Below, in pieces: positions 41,999 through 50,044 of a DNA stretch of 64,000 bases. Under the pieces are notes generated by a model. The model was not told the DNA's origin and did no database searches. It saw only the letters and a program-made list of their open reading frames with translations. The first letter of the stretch is position 1. The number at the start of each line of letters is the position of its first letter. The stretch is taken from positions 1,054,001 to 1,118,000 of the forward strand of contig CBDATO010000003.1 of assembly GCA_965199805.1 (NCBI GenBank). Direction: 5' to 3'. The translations under genes were made by a program, and so were the position numbers. The stretch is from DATAZK01 sp965199805 (GTDB taxonomy: Bacteria; Actinomycetota; Actinomycetes; Frankiales; Frankiaceae).

Positions 41999-42040
41999 AC
42001 CGTAAACGCGACGGCATAAGTCGCGCAACGCATTTATTCG
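41999..42040 (-). promoter_or_regulatory. Candidate whiB7 promoter with AT-rich WhiB7 site
   Basis: On the minus strand CGAATAAATG (42031-42040) lies directly upstream of TTGCGC (42023-42028), then 18 bases to TACGGT (41999-42004), about 50 bases before the leader ATG. WhiB7-dependent promoters have an AT-rich block just upstream of the -35. Assignment is by position and pattern only. Confidence 0.4.
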
Positions 42041-42074
42041 TCGACTTTTCCGGCGCCGCTTTACGGCGCCGGGC

Positions 42075-44177
42075 TCACGCCCCGTGCGTGGCGGGCTCGG
42101 CGTCGAGGGTGCGCAACACCTCGAGCACCTCGTCACCGAACTTGTCGAGCTTGCTGGAGCCGATCCCCGGGATGGTGCGCAGCTGGGCCAGGGAGGTGGG
42201 CCGGCGCGAACCGATGGCCGCGAGCGTCGCATCCGTGAAGACGACGAAGGCCGGCTGCTTCTGCTCGGCGGCCCGCTCCGAACGCCACTTGCGCAGCGCC
42301 TCCCAGACCTTCGGGTCGACCTCGGCGGGAGGCCCGCTCCCCCGCTTCGAGCGGCTGGAGCGACCGCCGTCGGGCGGCCCGTCGAAGGCGGATCCCGGCG
42401 CGATGCCGGTGAGGAAGCGCGACGGCTTGCGCGACCGGCGCCCGGCCTCGCGCGCCTTCGCCCACGACAGCGTGAGCGTCTGCCGGGCCCGGGTGACGCC
42501 GACGTACAGCAGCCGGCGCTCCTCGGCGACGGCGGCGTCGGTGGTCGCGTACGAGATCGGCATCATGCCCTCGACGAGGCCGACGAGGAAGACGGCGTCC
42601 CACTCCAGGCCCTTGGCCGAGTGCAGCGACGCGATGGTGACACCCTCGACGGTGGGGGCGTGTTGGGCCGCGGCCCGCTCGGCCAGCTCGGCGACGAACT
42701 GCCCCAGCGTGACCGGCTGTGGGGCCCCCTCGGACGACGCGTCGGCATCCGCCGCGGCCGCGATGTCTGCCAGCGCGTCCGCTTCCGCCTGCTCGGCGAG
42801 GCGGACCAGCGCCGCCACGTTTTCCCAACGCTCGCGCTGCGCGCCGGTGCCCGACGGCGGCGTGTCGGGCTGCCAGCCGGTGGAGGCCAGCACCGTGCGC
42901 ACCGTGTGGGAGAGGGTGTCGCCCTCCTGGTCGGCGCGGGCCGCCCCGCGGAGCAGCACCAGCGCCTCGCGCACCTCGGGACGGTCGAAGAACCGCTCGC
43001 CGCCCTTCAGCACGTACGGAACGCCGACGCGGCTGAGCGCCTGCTCGTAGCTCTCGGACTGGGCATTGACGCGGATCAGCACCGCGATCCCGCTCGCCGG
43101 GGTGCCGGCGGCGACGAGCTGCACGATGCGCGCGGCGACCTGGTCGGCCTCGCCCGCCTCGTCCTCGGCCACCAGCCAGACCGGCTCCGGGCCGGCCGCG
43201 GCCTGCGCCTCCAGCAGGCCCTTGCCCCCGCCGCGGCTCACCACCGCATTCGCCAGCGCGACCACCTGCGGGGTCGACCGGTAATTACGCACGAGCCGGA
43301 TGACCGAGACATCGGGACGCGCCGCCTCGTGGACGGGCCCCTCGAAGCGCTGCCGGAAGGTCTGCAGATACGTCGACGAGGCACCGGTGAAGGAGTAGAT
43401 CGTCTGCTCCGGGTCGCCGACGACACACAGGCTCGTGCGGTCACCGAGCCAGGCCGTGAGCAGCCGGTTCTGCAGCGGGTTCACGTCCTGGAACTCGTCG
43501 ACCACGAAGTGCCGGTAACGCCGGCGCAGCTCCTCGGCGACGAACCGGTGCTCCTCGATCAGGCCGGCCGTGAGCAGCAGCAGGTCCTCGAAGTCGATGA
43601 GACCGGCCTGCCGCTTGCCGTCCTCGTAGGCGGTGTAGATCGCGGTGGTCTGCGCCGCCTCGAGCGGGAGGTCGCGCTGGGCGCGGGTGGCGGCGGCCGC
43701 GTACTCACGCGGGCCGATCATCGACGACTTGGCCCACTCGACCTCGGCCGTGACGTCGCGCAGCGCCGCGCCGGGCAGCTGCACCCGGGCCGCCCGCGCC
43801 GCCTGTGCGACGAGCCGGGCCTTGCTGCTGACGAGCTCGGGCAGCGCTCCGCCCATGGCCTGCGGCCAGAAGTAGCTCAGCTGGCGCAGCGCCGCGGCGT
43901 GGAACGTGCGCGCCTGCACCCCGTTTGCACCGAGCGCCCGCAGCCGGGTGCGCAGCTCACCCGCGGCGCGCGCGGTGAAGGTGACGGTGAGGACCTGATC
44001 GGCCGGCATGTCGCCCGTGAGCACCTGATGGGCGATGCGGTGGGTGATGGCCCGTGTCTTGCCGGTGCCGGCGCCGGCGAGGACGCAGACCGGGCCGACC
44101 GGTGCGAGCACCACCCTCCGCTGCTCGGGATCGAGCCCCTCGAGCACACGAGCGGCGGCATCCGCGACAGCTTCCAC
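42075..44177 (-). CDS. uvrD2: ATP-dependent DNA helicase UvrD2
   Basis: A 700-residue SF1A helicase with Walker A GAGTGKT at about 35-41, DEFQDVNPLQ (Walker B), VVGDPEQTIYSF, RNYRSTPQV and the C-terminal VGVTRARQTL motif. It ends in an HRDC domain (LRTIPGIGSSKLDKFG). The linker before HRDC lacks the tetracysteine zinc motif present in mycobacterial UvrD2. The start is uncertain; I use GTG 44177, with an upstream TTG also open. Divergent from mycoredoxin. Confidence 0.9.
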   Translation of the reverse strand: MEAVADAAARVLEGLDPEQRRVVLAPVGPVCVLAGAGTGKTRAITHRIAHQVLTGDMPADQVLTVTFTARAAGELRTRLRALGANGVQARTFHAAALRQLSYFWPQAMGGALPELVSSKARLVAQAARAARVQLPGAALRDVTAEVEWAKSSMIGPREYAAAATRAQRDLPLEAAQTTAIYTAYEDGKRQAGLIDFEDLLLLTAGLIEEHRFVAEELRRRYRHFVVDEFQDVNPLQNRLLTAWLGDRTSLCVVGDPEQTIYSFTGASSTYLQTFRQRFEGPVHEAARPDVSVIRLVRNYRSTPQVVALANAVVSRGGGKGLLEAQAAAGPEPVWLVAEDEAGEADQVAARIVQLVAAGTPASGIAVLIRVNAQSESYEQALSRVGVPYVLKGGERFFDRPEVREALVLLRGAARADQEGDTLSHTVRTVLASTGWQPDTPPSGTGAQRERWENVAALVRLAEQAEADALADIAAAADADASSEGAPQPVTLGQFVAELAERAAAQHAPTVEGVTIASLHSAKGLEWDAVFLVGLVEGMMPISYATTDAAVAEERRLLYVGVTRARQTLTLSWAKAREAGRRSRKPSRFLTGIAPGSAFDGPPDGGRSSRSKRGSGPPAEVDPKVWEALRKWRSERAAEQKQPAFVVFTDATLAAIGSRRPTSLAQLRTIPGIGSSKLDKFGDEVLEVLRTLDAEPATHGA

Positions 44178-44353
44178 CGCACGGACGCTAGCCGTTGCCG
44201 CCGACAAAAACGGTCGTCCACAGCCGAGTTCTGCGACCGTCCTGCCGGGCCTCGGCTCGGTCGCCGGCCCCGCCCCGCTCCTCGCGCGGAAGCGAACGCC
44301 GCCGAAGGTTGTTGTGCTCGACGTCGTCGACCGCCCCGCGAAGGAGAACTCTC

Positions 44354-44617
44354 GTGTCCACCCCGTCGTCCACCCAGACCTTCACCGTCTACTCCACCCC
44401 GTGGTGCGGCTACTGCACGCGCCTCAAGGGCCAGCTGAAGCGTGAAGGCATCTCGTTCGCCGAGGTCGACATCGAGCAGGACCCGTCGGCCGAGACCCTC
44501 GTGAAGACGGCGAACGGCGGAAACGCCACCGTGCCCACGCTGATCTTCGCCGACGGTTCCGCCATGACCAACCCCAGCCTGCGCCAGGTCCAGGCCAAGC
44601 TCGCCGGCGTCAGCTGA
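44354..44617 (+). CDS. mrx1: Mycoredoxin-type glutaredoxin
   Basis: An 87-residue thioredoxin-fold protein with the active site C18-G-Y-C21 and the cis-Pro loop TVPT. The CGYC motif and position next to uvrD2 match mycoredoxin-1 (Rv3198A), which reduces mycothiol mixed disulfides. GTG 44354 is chosen because AAGGAGA lies seven bases upstream. Confidence 0.92.
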   Translation: MSTPSSTQTFTVYSTPWCGYCTRLKGQLKREGISFAEVDIEQDPSAETLVKTANGGNATVPTLIFADGSAMTNPSLRQVQAKLAGVS

Positions 44618-44743
44618 CGCCGGCGGCGGGCCCCGACGGGCGGTCGCCGATCTTCTCCACGTTCGCCTGACAGCTCGTTTCAGGCCGTGAGAGGGTCGGT
44701 CTCTGCCAGTCGAACGCCCGCCCAGCCCCACCCTCGGAGTGCA

Positions 44744-45601
44744 GTGACCCTCGCGCCGCACGCCGCGCCATCGGCCCCGTCACAGCTGGCCGAGGCCGTG
44801 CTGCGGGCCGCCTCAGGCCTGCTCGGCATGCAGGTGACGTTCTTCGCCGCAGTGGACGGGCCGACCCTGCACTGGGAGCAGCTGCTGGGGCAGTTGGACG
44901 GTTTGACCGCCGGCAGCAGCATGCCGCTCGACGGCGCCTTCTGCGGGCGCATGCTGGCCGGCGGCCCGTCCTTCACCACCGATGCCGAGCTCGACCCGGT
45001 CTACGCCTCGACCCCGTTGCGCACCGCGCTCGGGATCCGGGCCTACGTCGGTGTGCCCGTCCGCCGCGCCGGCGCGGTCATCGGCACGCTCGGCGCCCTC
45101 GACACCCGGCCGCGTGAGGTCACCGCTGCGCAGGTGCAGGTGCTCACCGCGCTGGCCCGGGGCCTCGTCGACGAGCCGGCCGGCGAACCGGTGGTGAGCC
45201 TGCACCGCACCGCATCCGGCTGGGAGGTCGAGGCGGGCGACGGGAGCCGGCAGGTCGAGGCCGACCTCACGGTGGCCATGAGCCTCGCCGACCTGGTGGC
45301 CGGCGAGACCCTCGACACCGTCCCGGCTCAGCGCCCGCAGCGCCCCTCGGCCGAGCTCGACGAGACGCAGGCGCTCAAGGTGCAGATCCGCCAGCTCGAG
45401 CACGCGCTCAGCGCACGGGTCGTGATCGAGCAGGCGATCGGCGTCCTCGCGCAGCGCGATGCCCTCTCACCCCGGCAGGCGTTCGACCGGATCCGCACCT
45501 CGGCACGCAGCCGGGGTCAGCGGGTGCACGATCTGGCAGCGCACATCGTGCGCTCGGCCCGCGACCAGACCGTCACGCTGCCGGCCGACCTGCTGCACTG
45601 A
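44744..45601 (+). CDS. GAF-ANTAR RNA-binding antiterminator
   Basis: A 285-residue protein with an N-terminal GAF domain (about 12-145; MLAGGPSFTTDAELDPVYAS, IRAYVGVPVRRAGAVIGTLG), a linker and a C-terminal ANTAR domain (about 220-275; ALSARVVIEQAIGVLAQRD, AFDRIRTSARSRG). ANTAR proteins bind paired hairpins in nascent RNA and prevent termination. The input is sensed by the GAF domain rather than by a kinase. GGAG precedes the GTG. Confidence 0.9.
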   Translation: MTLAPHAAPSAPSQLAEAVLRAASGLLGMQVTFFAAVDGPTLHWEQLLGQLDGLTAGSSMPLDGAFCGRMLAGGPSFTTDAELDPVYASTPLRTALGIRAYVGVPVRRAGAVIGTLGALDTRPREVTAAQVQVLTALARGLVDEPAGEPVVSLHRTASGWEVEAGDGSRQVEADLTVAMSLADLVAGETLDTVPAQRPQRPSAELDETQALKVQIRQLEHALSARVVIEQAIGVLAQRDALSPRQAFDRIRTSARSRGQRVHDLAAHIVRSARDQTVTLPADLLH

Positions 45602-45615
45602 TCGTGGTTCACCGA

Positions 45616-45630
45616 CCCCGCACTGCGGGG
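45616..45630. terminator. Short hairpin between convergent genes
   Basis: CCCCGCA-C-TGCGGGG lies between the convergent GAF-ANTAR and NudC genes; short but GC-only. Confidence 0.4.
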
Positions 45631-45646
45631 CCGTACGGGACAGCCC

Positions 45647-46549
45647 TCAGGCCTCGAGCCAGTCGTCGATCAGCCCGCGGGCGATCGAGACCGGCGGCGG
45701 GATGCCGATCGACCCGTCGGCCATCCCGGCCCGCACCTCGGCGCGGGTGAACCACCGGGCCTCCGCCAGCTCCCCCGGCTGCGGATGCAGCTCGGCGATG
45801 TCGGCCACCGCGCTGAAGCCCAGCATGAGCGACGACGGGAAGGGCCAGGGCTGCGAGCCCTGGTAGCGGACGTCGCGGGCGACGATCCCCACCTCTTCGA
45901 GCACCTCGCGCTCCACGCAGCGCTCGACGGACTCCCCCGGCTCGACGAATCCGGCGAGACACGAGTAGAACTTGCCCGGCCACTGCGCGCCACGCCCGAG
46001 GACGGCCCGCTCACCGTCGGGTGAGCTGACCAGCACGATCATCGACGGGTCGATCCGCGGGAAGTGCTGCGAGCCGTCATTGGTACAGATGCGCACGGCG
46101 CCCACCTGCGCCATGGTCGTGGGCGCCCCGCAGCGCGGGCAGTGGGTGTGCGTGCGGTGCCAGGTCAGGACCGCCACGGCGTGGGTGAACAGGCCCGACT
46201 CACGCGCCGACAGCCGCTGCCCGACCTGCAGCACCGTCTGCCTGCCCGAGTCGTCGGCGGAGTCGAAGAAGCCGGCGCCGGCGGAGCTGGCCTCGCCGGT
46301 GTCGACCGCCCAGTAGCTGACGCCGTCCTCGACGCCGAGCAACACCGCATCAGGCGACGGCTCGGCGCCGGCGGTGGGCTGCCAGGTGAGGGCCGGTACG
46401 TCGTTCAGGCCGGTGACGGCCGCCGCGAGGCTCTCGTCGAGGTGCAGCACCCGGCCATCGCCGGCCCAGGCCGCGGCCAAGCCGGCCGCGTCACTGCGCA
46501 GGTCGCTCGCGCGATCCACGGTGCTGCGCGAGAGTGAAGGCTGCTGCAC
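45647..46549 (-). CDS. nudC: NAD(+) diphosphatase / NADH pyrophosphatase (Nudix)
   Basis: A 300-residue enzyme that cleaves NAD(H) to NMN(H) and AMP and decaps NAD-RNA in some species. It has a zinc-ribbon region (CPRCGAP...RICTNDGSQHFPR, in which only three of four Cys are kept), the Nudix box GFVEPGESVERCVEREVLEE and the NudC signature SQPWPFPSS. The GTG start lies 7 bp after the stop of the upstream M16 gene. Orthologous in place to Rv3199c. Confidence 0.93.
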   Translation of the reverse strand: MQQPSLSRSTVDRASDLRSDAAGLAAAWAGDGRVLHLDESLAAAVTGLNDVPALTWQPTAGAEPSPDAVLLGVEDGVSYWAVDTGEASSAGAGFFDSADDSGRQTVLQVGQRLSARESGLFTHAVAVLTWHRTHTHCPRCGAPTTMAQVGAVRICTNDGSQHFPRIDPSMIVLVSSPDGERAVLGRGAQWPGKFYSCLAGFVEPGESVERCVEREVLEEVGIVARDVRYQGSQPWPFPSSLMLGFSAVADIAELHPQPGELAEARWFTRAEVRAGMADGSIGIPPPVSIARGLIDDWLEA

Positions 46550-46556
46550 CGCCGGC

Positions 46557-47918
46557 TCAGCTGCCGGTGCCGAGCCGGCGGATCTCCTCGACCGGCGCGG
46601 TGATCTTCCCCGCGTCGCCGAGGAGGACGACAGCCAGCTCGGTCGGCGCGAACTGCTGCGCCACCCGGGCCACTGCCGCCGCGTCCACCGCTCCAAGCGC
46701 GGCCGAGTGGTCACGCAGGTAGTCGGGCCCGAGGCCGGCGCCGGCGAGCATCGACAGCGTCGACGCCAGACCAGCCGACGTCGCGGTCGACAGAGCCAGG
46801 GTGCCGGCGGCGTAGCGCTTGGCGGCCGTCAGCTCGTCGTCACCGAGCGGCAGCAGCGCGACGCGGCCGAGCTCGTACAGGATCTCGAGCAGGGCCGGGG
46901 CGGTGACCTCGGTGGCGACGTCGGCAGCGACGGTGAATCGCGAGCCGGCGGCGGCGTGCTCCAGGGAGCTGCGCGGCGAGTACGTGTAGCCCTTGTCCTC
47001 GCGGATGTTGTTGACCAGGCGGGAGGAGAAATAGCCGCCGAAGACGACGTTGGCGACCTGCAGAGCCGCGTAATCCGGATGGGTGCGCGGCAGCGACGGG
47101 GACCCGAGCCGGATGTTGGTCTGCACCGCCCCCGGGCGGTCGACGATGGTCACCCCGCCCGGCACGTGCCCCGGCAGCGCGGGCATCGGCTGGGCCGACT
47201 TGCCCTTCCAGCTGCCGAAGGCGGCCTCCACCGCGTCGAGTGCGGCCTCCGGGCGCAGGTCACCGACGAGGGTCAGCACCGCGCCCGCCGGCGACACCGT
47301 CTGCGCGTGCAGCGCACGCAGCTCCTTGGCGGTGACGGCCTCGAGCGCCTCGGGCTCGGGCCACTCGACCGCGTAAGGGTGGTCGCCGTAGAGCCGGTGG
47401 AGCAGGGCCTCACGAGCGAGCACGGCGGGCTGGCTGCGGGCGATGGCGAGCTCGGCGACGAGACGCTCGCGCTCTCCCGCCACCTCCTTCTTCGGGTAGG
47501 AGGCGCTGCCGATGACCTCGGTCATCAGACCCAGCAGCTGGGTGAGATTGGGCGCGAGGACGGACCCGACCAGCGCGAGCCGGTCGTGGTCGAGGCTCGC
47601 CGCGAGACCCGCACCGAGCGACTGCAGGGCCTCGGCGAACTGCTGCCGGTCGTGCTCCGCGGTGCCGGTGAGCATGGTCTCCGACAGCAGGGTGGTCTCG
47701 GCCAGCCGGGCCCGGGCGCGCGCCTTCTTCGCAGGCGGTGGGCTGACGGGGATCCGCAGCCGCACCTCGACGACGGGCACGCTGGCCCGCCGCACGGCGA
47801 GCACCCGGAGCCCGTTGGGCAGCGTGCGCTCCTCGACGGGAGGCACGCGCAGCGCCTCGGGCGGGTGGACGACGGGGATGATGCTGGGAGCCGGCTCGGC
47901 AGCGGTGGGCGCAGTCAT
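46557..47918 (-). CDS. M16 peptidase-like protein, catalytically inactive subunit
   Basis: A 453-residue protein with the M16 two-domain fold (TLPNGLRVLAVRRASVPVVE, LLSETMLTGTAEH, then the SHxF-like TIVDRPGAVQTNIRLG). The HxxEH zinc motif is absent, replaced by LAETTLLSETM. It keeps the C-terminal binding signature (FGGYFSSRLVNNIREDKGYTY). The ATG lies two bases after the stop of the active partner, so the two probably form a heterodimer like mitochondrial processing peptidase. Confidence 0.88.
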   Translation of the reverse strand: MTAPTAAEPAPSIIPVVHPPEALRVPPVEERTLPNGLRVLAVRRASVPVVEVRLRIPVSPPPAKKARARARLAETTLLSETMLTGTAEHDRQQFAEALQSLGAGLAASLDHDRLALVGSVLAPNLTQLLGLMTEVIGSASYPKKEVAGERERLVAELAIARSQPAVLAREALLHRLYGDHPYAVEWPEPEALEAVTAKELRALHAQTVSPAGAVLTLVGDLRPEAALDAVEAAFGSWKGKSAQPMPALPGHVPGGVTIVDRPGAVQTNIRLGSPSLPRTHPDYAALQVANVVFGGYFSSRLVNNIREDKGYTYSPRSSLEHAAAGSRFTVAADVATEVTAPALLEILYELGRVALLPLGDDELTAAKRYAAGTLALSTATSAGLASTLSMLAGAGLGPDYLRDHSAALGAVDAAAVARVAQQFAPTELAVVLLGDAGKITAPVEEIRRLGTGS

Positions 47919-47920
47919 GG

Positions 47921-49387
47921 TCAGGCCTTCTTCGCAGCTTTGCCGGACTTGTCGGTCTTGGCTTTGGAGGCCTTTTCCGTTTTGGAGGCCTTGTCGGTCT
48001 TGGCTGCCGGCTCCGCCGGGGGACGCAGCACCAGCTGGCTGCGCGGCTGGGCGCGCAGCGTCGCGGCGGCGGAGACGACCTCCTCCGGGGTCACGGCGGC
48101 GAGCATCTCCGGCAGCGTGTTGATGAGGGTCGGGTCGCCGTGCAGGAGCTCGAAGGCGGCGATGCTCAGCGTGCGCCCGAGCACGTCGTCGACCTCGCGG
48201 AAGAGCCGGGCGGACAGCCGGGCGCGGATGCGGTCGAGCTCCGCCGTCGCCAGACCCTCGGACGACAGCCGGTCGAACTCGTCGTCGACCGCCGCCAGCA
48301 CCTGCTCCGGGGTGGTCGAGGCCGGGAAGTAGCTCTCCAGCGTGAAGAGCAGCGGGTCACGCTGGTCGAACGGGTCGCCGAAGGTGCCGAGATACGTCTC
48401 GATGCTCGTGACGATCCGGTCCTCCTGAACGAGCCGCCGGTCGAGCCGGCTCGCGTCGCCGGCGGTGAGGATGTCGGTGAGCAGCACGTAGGGCAGGTAG
48501 GCCTGCAGGTCGGCGACAGGATCCGGCACCCGGTAACCGACGGCGAGGGCGGGCTGCGGCGCGAGCGGGTCGACCTCTTCGCGCAGGCGCTCGGCTGCCG
48601 GCAGCGGCTCGCCGAAGTCGGGCCGGATCGGCACGGTGCGCGCCGGGATCGACCCGAAGTACTTCTCGATCAGCTCGGTCGCACCCGCGACGGTGACGTC
48701 ACCGGTGACGGCCAGCACCGCGTTGCCCGGGGCGTAGTAGGAATCGAAGAAGCTCGCGGCGTCCGTCAGCGTCGCGGCCTGCAGCTCCTCGAAGGCGCCG
48801 TAGCCGTTGTGCGCATTGGGAAACGTCTCGTACGCGACGTCGGGCAGCCGGATCCAGGGGAACCCGCCGTACGGCCGGTTCATCACGTTGACCCGGATCT
48901 CCTCCTGCACGACCGCGATCTGGTTCTCCAGATTCTCCTGCGTGAGCTTCGGCGCACGCATGCGATCGGCCTCCAGGAAGAGCGCGAGCTCGAGCGCCCC
49001 GGTGGGCAGCACCTGGAAGTAATTCGTGTAATCGGGATGGGTGGACCCGTTGAACGTGCCGCCTGCTGCCTGCACGTATTTCGGGTGCTCGGCCTTGCCG
49101 ACGTTTTCCGAACCCTGGAACATCAGGTGCTCGAAGAGATGGGCGAAGCCCGTGCGGTTGGTCGGCTCGCTGCGGAAACCCACGTCGTAATAGACGGCGA
49201 CACCGACCACCGGCGCACTGCGGTCGGGCGCGATGACCACGCGCAACCCGTTCGACAGGGTCAGGCGCTCGATCGGGTACGACGGCGCGAGCGACGCCGA
49301 CCGGCGACCGGGCGTGCGGGCCACACGGGCCGCGCGGGCGCGCTTGGCAGCGGGCAGTGGGGTGCTTCGACGCGGGAGGGGCGGCAC
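47921..49387 (-). CDS. M16 zinc metallopeptidase, active subunit
   Basis: A 488-residue peptidase. The zinc motif is H83-L-F-E86-H87 within FAHLFEHLMFQGS, with the downstream acidic ligand region about 75 residues later. A basic N-terminal 35 residues precedes the domain, with no clear signal peptide. The C-terminus is Lys/Ser/Ala-rich (repeated KTDKASK). It degrades small peptides within a closed chamber and likely pairs with the inactive subunit encoded directly downstream. Confidence 0.9.
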   Translation of the reverse strand: MPPLPRRSTPLPAAKRARAARVARTPGRRSASLAPSYPIERLTLSNGLRVVIAPDRSAPVVGVAVYYDVGFRSEPTNRTGFAHLFEHLMFQGSENVGKAEHPKYVQAAGGTFNGSTHPDYTNYFQVLPTGALELALFLEADRMRAPKLTQENLENQIAVVQEEIRVNVMNRPYGGFPWIRLPDVAYETFPNAHNGYGAFEELQAATLTDAASFFDSYYAPGNAVLAVTGDVTVAGATELIEKYFGSIPARTVPIRPDFGEPLPAAERLREEVDPLAPQPALAVGYRVPDPVADLQAYLPYVLLTDILTAGDASRLDRRLVQEDRIVTSIETYLGTFGDPFDQRDPLLFTLESYFPASTTPEQVLAAVDDEFDRLSSEGLATAELDRIRARLSARLFREVDDVLGRTLSIAAFELLHGDPTLINTLPEMLAAVTPEEVVSAAATLRAQPRSQLVLRPPAEPAAKTDKASKTEKASKAKTDKSGKAAKKA

Positions 49388-49504
49388 CAGTCCAACCTAG
49401 ACTTCGCCGCCGACAAAACCGTCCACGGCCGGGCCCACCACCCGGATGTCGGCGCCGTGTTCGCCCAGAGCGTGCCGGGGCGGCGTGCGTCAGAGGTCGT
49501 GGTG

Positions 49505-50044
49505 TCAGAGCGGCAGTACGGACGACCCGGCCTCGAGGTCGAGCAGGACCCGCTTCTGCTCCAGCCCGCCGGCGAAGCCGACGAGCGCCCCCTTGGCCCC
49601 CACCACCCGGTGGCACGGCACAACGATGGCGAGCGGGTTGTCGTGGTTGGCCGCGCCGACCGCCCGGGCGGCCTTCGGCGAGCCGATCTCGGACGCGATC
49701 TGGCCGTACGACTTGGTGCGCCCGTACGGGATCCCGCGCAGCGCCGTCCACACCCGCTGCTGGAAGGCGGTGCCACCCGGATCGAGCGGAAGCTCGAACG
49801 TCGTGCGGGTGCCGGCGAAGTACTCCGCCATCTGCGCGCGGGCGGCGACGAACACCGGCAGGTCGTCGTCGCGCACTCCCCCGTCCGGGTCGACCGCCGG
49901 CGGGAGCCACAGCCGGGAGAGTGCGAAGCCGTCGGCGGACACCAGCAGCAGGTCGCCGAACGGGGCGGGCACGAACGTGTAGCGCTCCACGGTGGCGGGA
50001 GCGGGCAAGCGGGTCCGAGCTGCCGTGGTGGCGGTGACGGTCAT
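49505..50044 (-). CDS. ogt: Methylated-DNA--protein-cysteine methyltransferase
   Basis: A 179-residue suicide repair protein that removes alkyl groups from O6 of guanine. The acceptor Cys144 lies in the PCHRV motif, with an Asn-loop (AANHDNPLAI) and recognition helix (YGQIASEIGSPKAARAVG). GGAGG precedes the ATG, which overlaps the stop of the upstream Ada-AlkA gene (ATGA), so the two repair proteins are made together. Confidence 0.95.
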   Translation of the reverse strand: MTVTATTAARTRLPAPATVERYTFVPAPFGDLLLVSADGFALSRLWLPPAVDPDGGVRDDDLPVFVAARAQMAEYFAGTRTTFELPLDPGGTAFQQRVWTALRGIPYGRTKSYGQIASEIGSPKAARAVGAANHDNPLAIVVPCHRVVGAKGALVGFAGGLEQKRVLLDLEAGSSVLPL

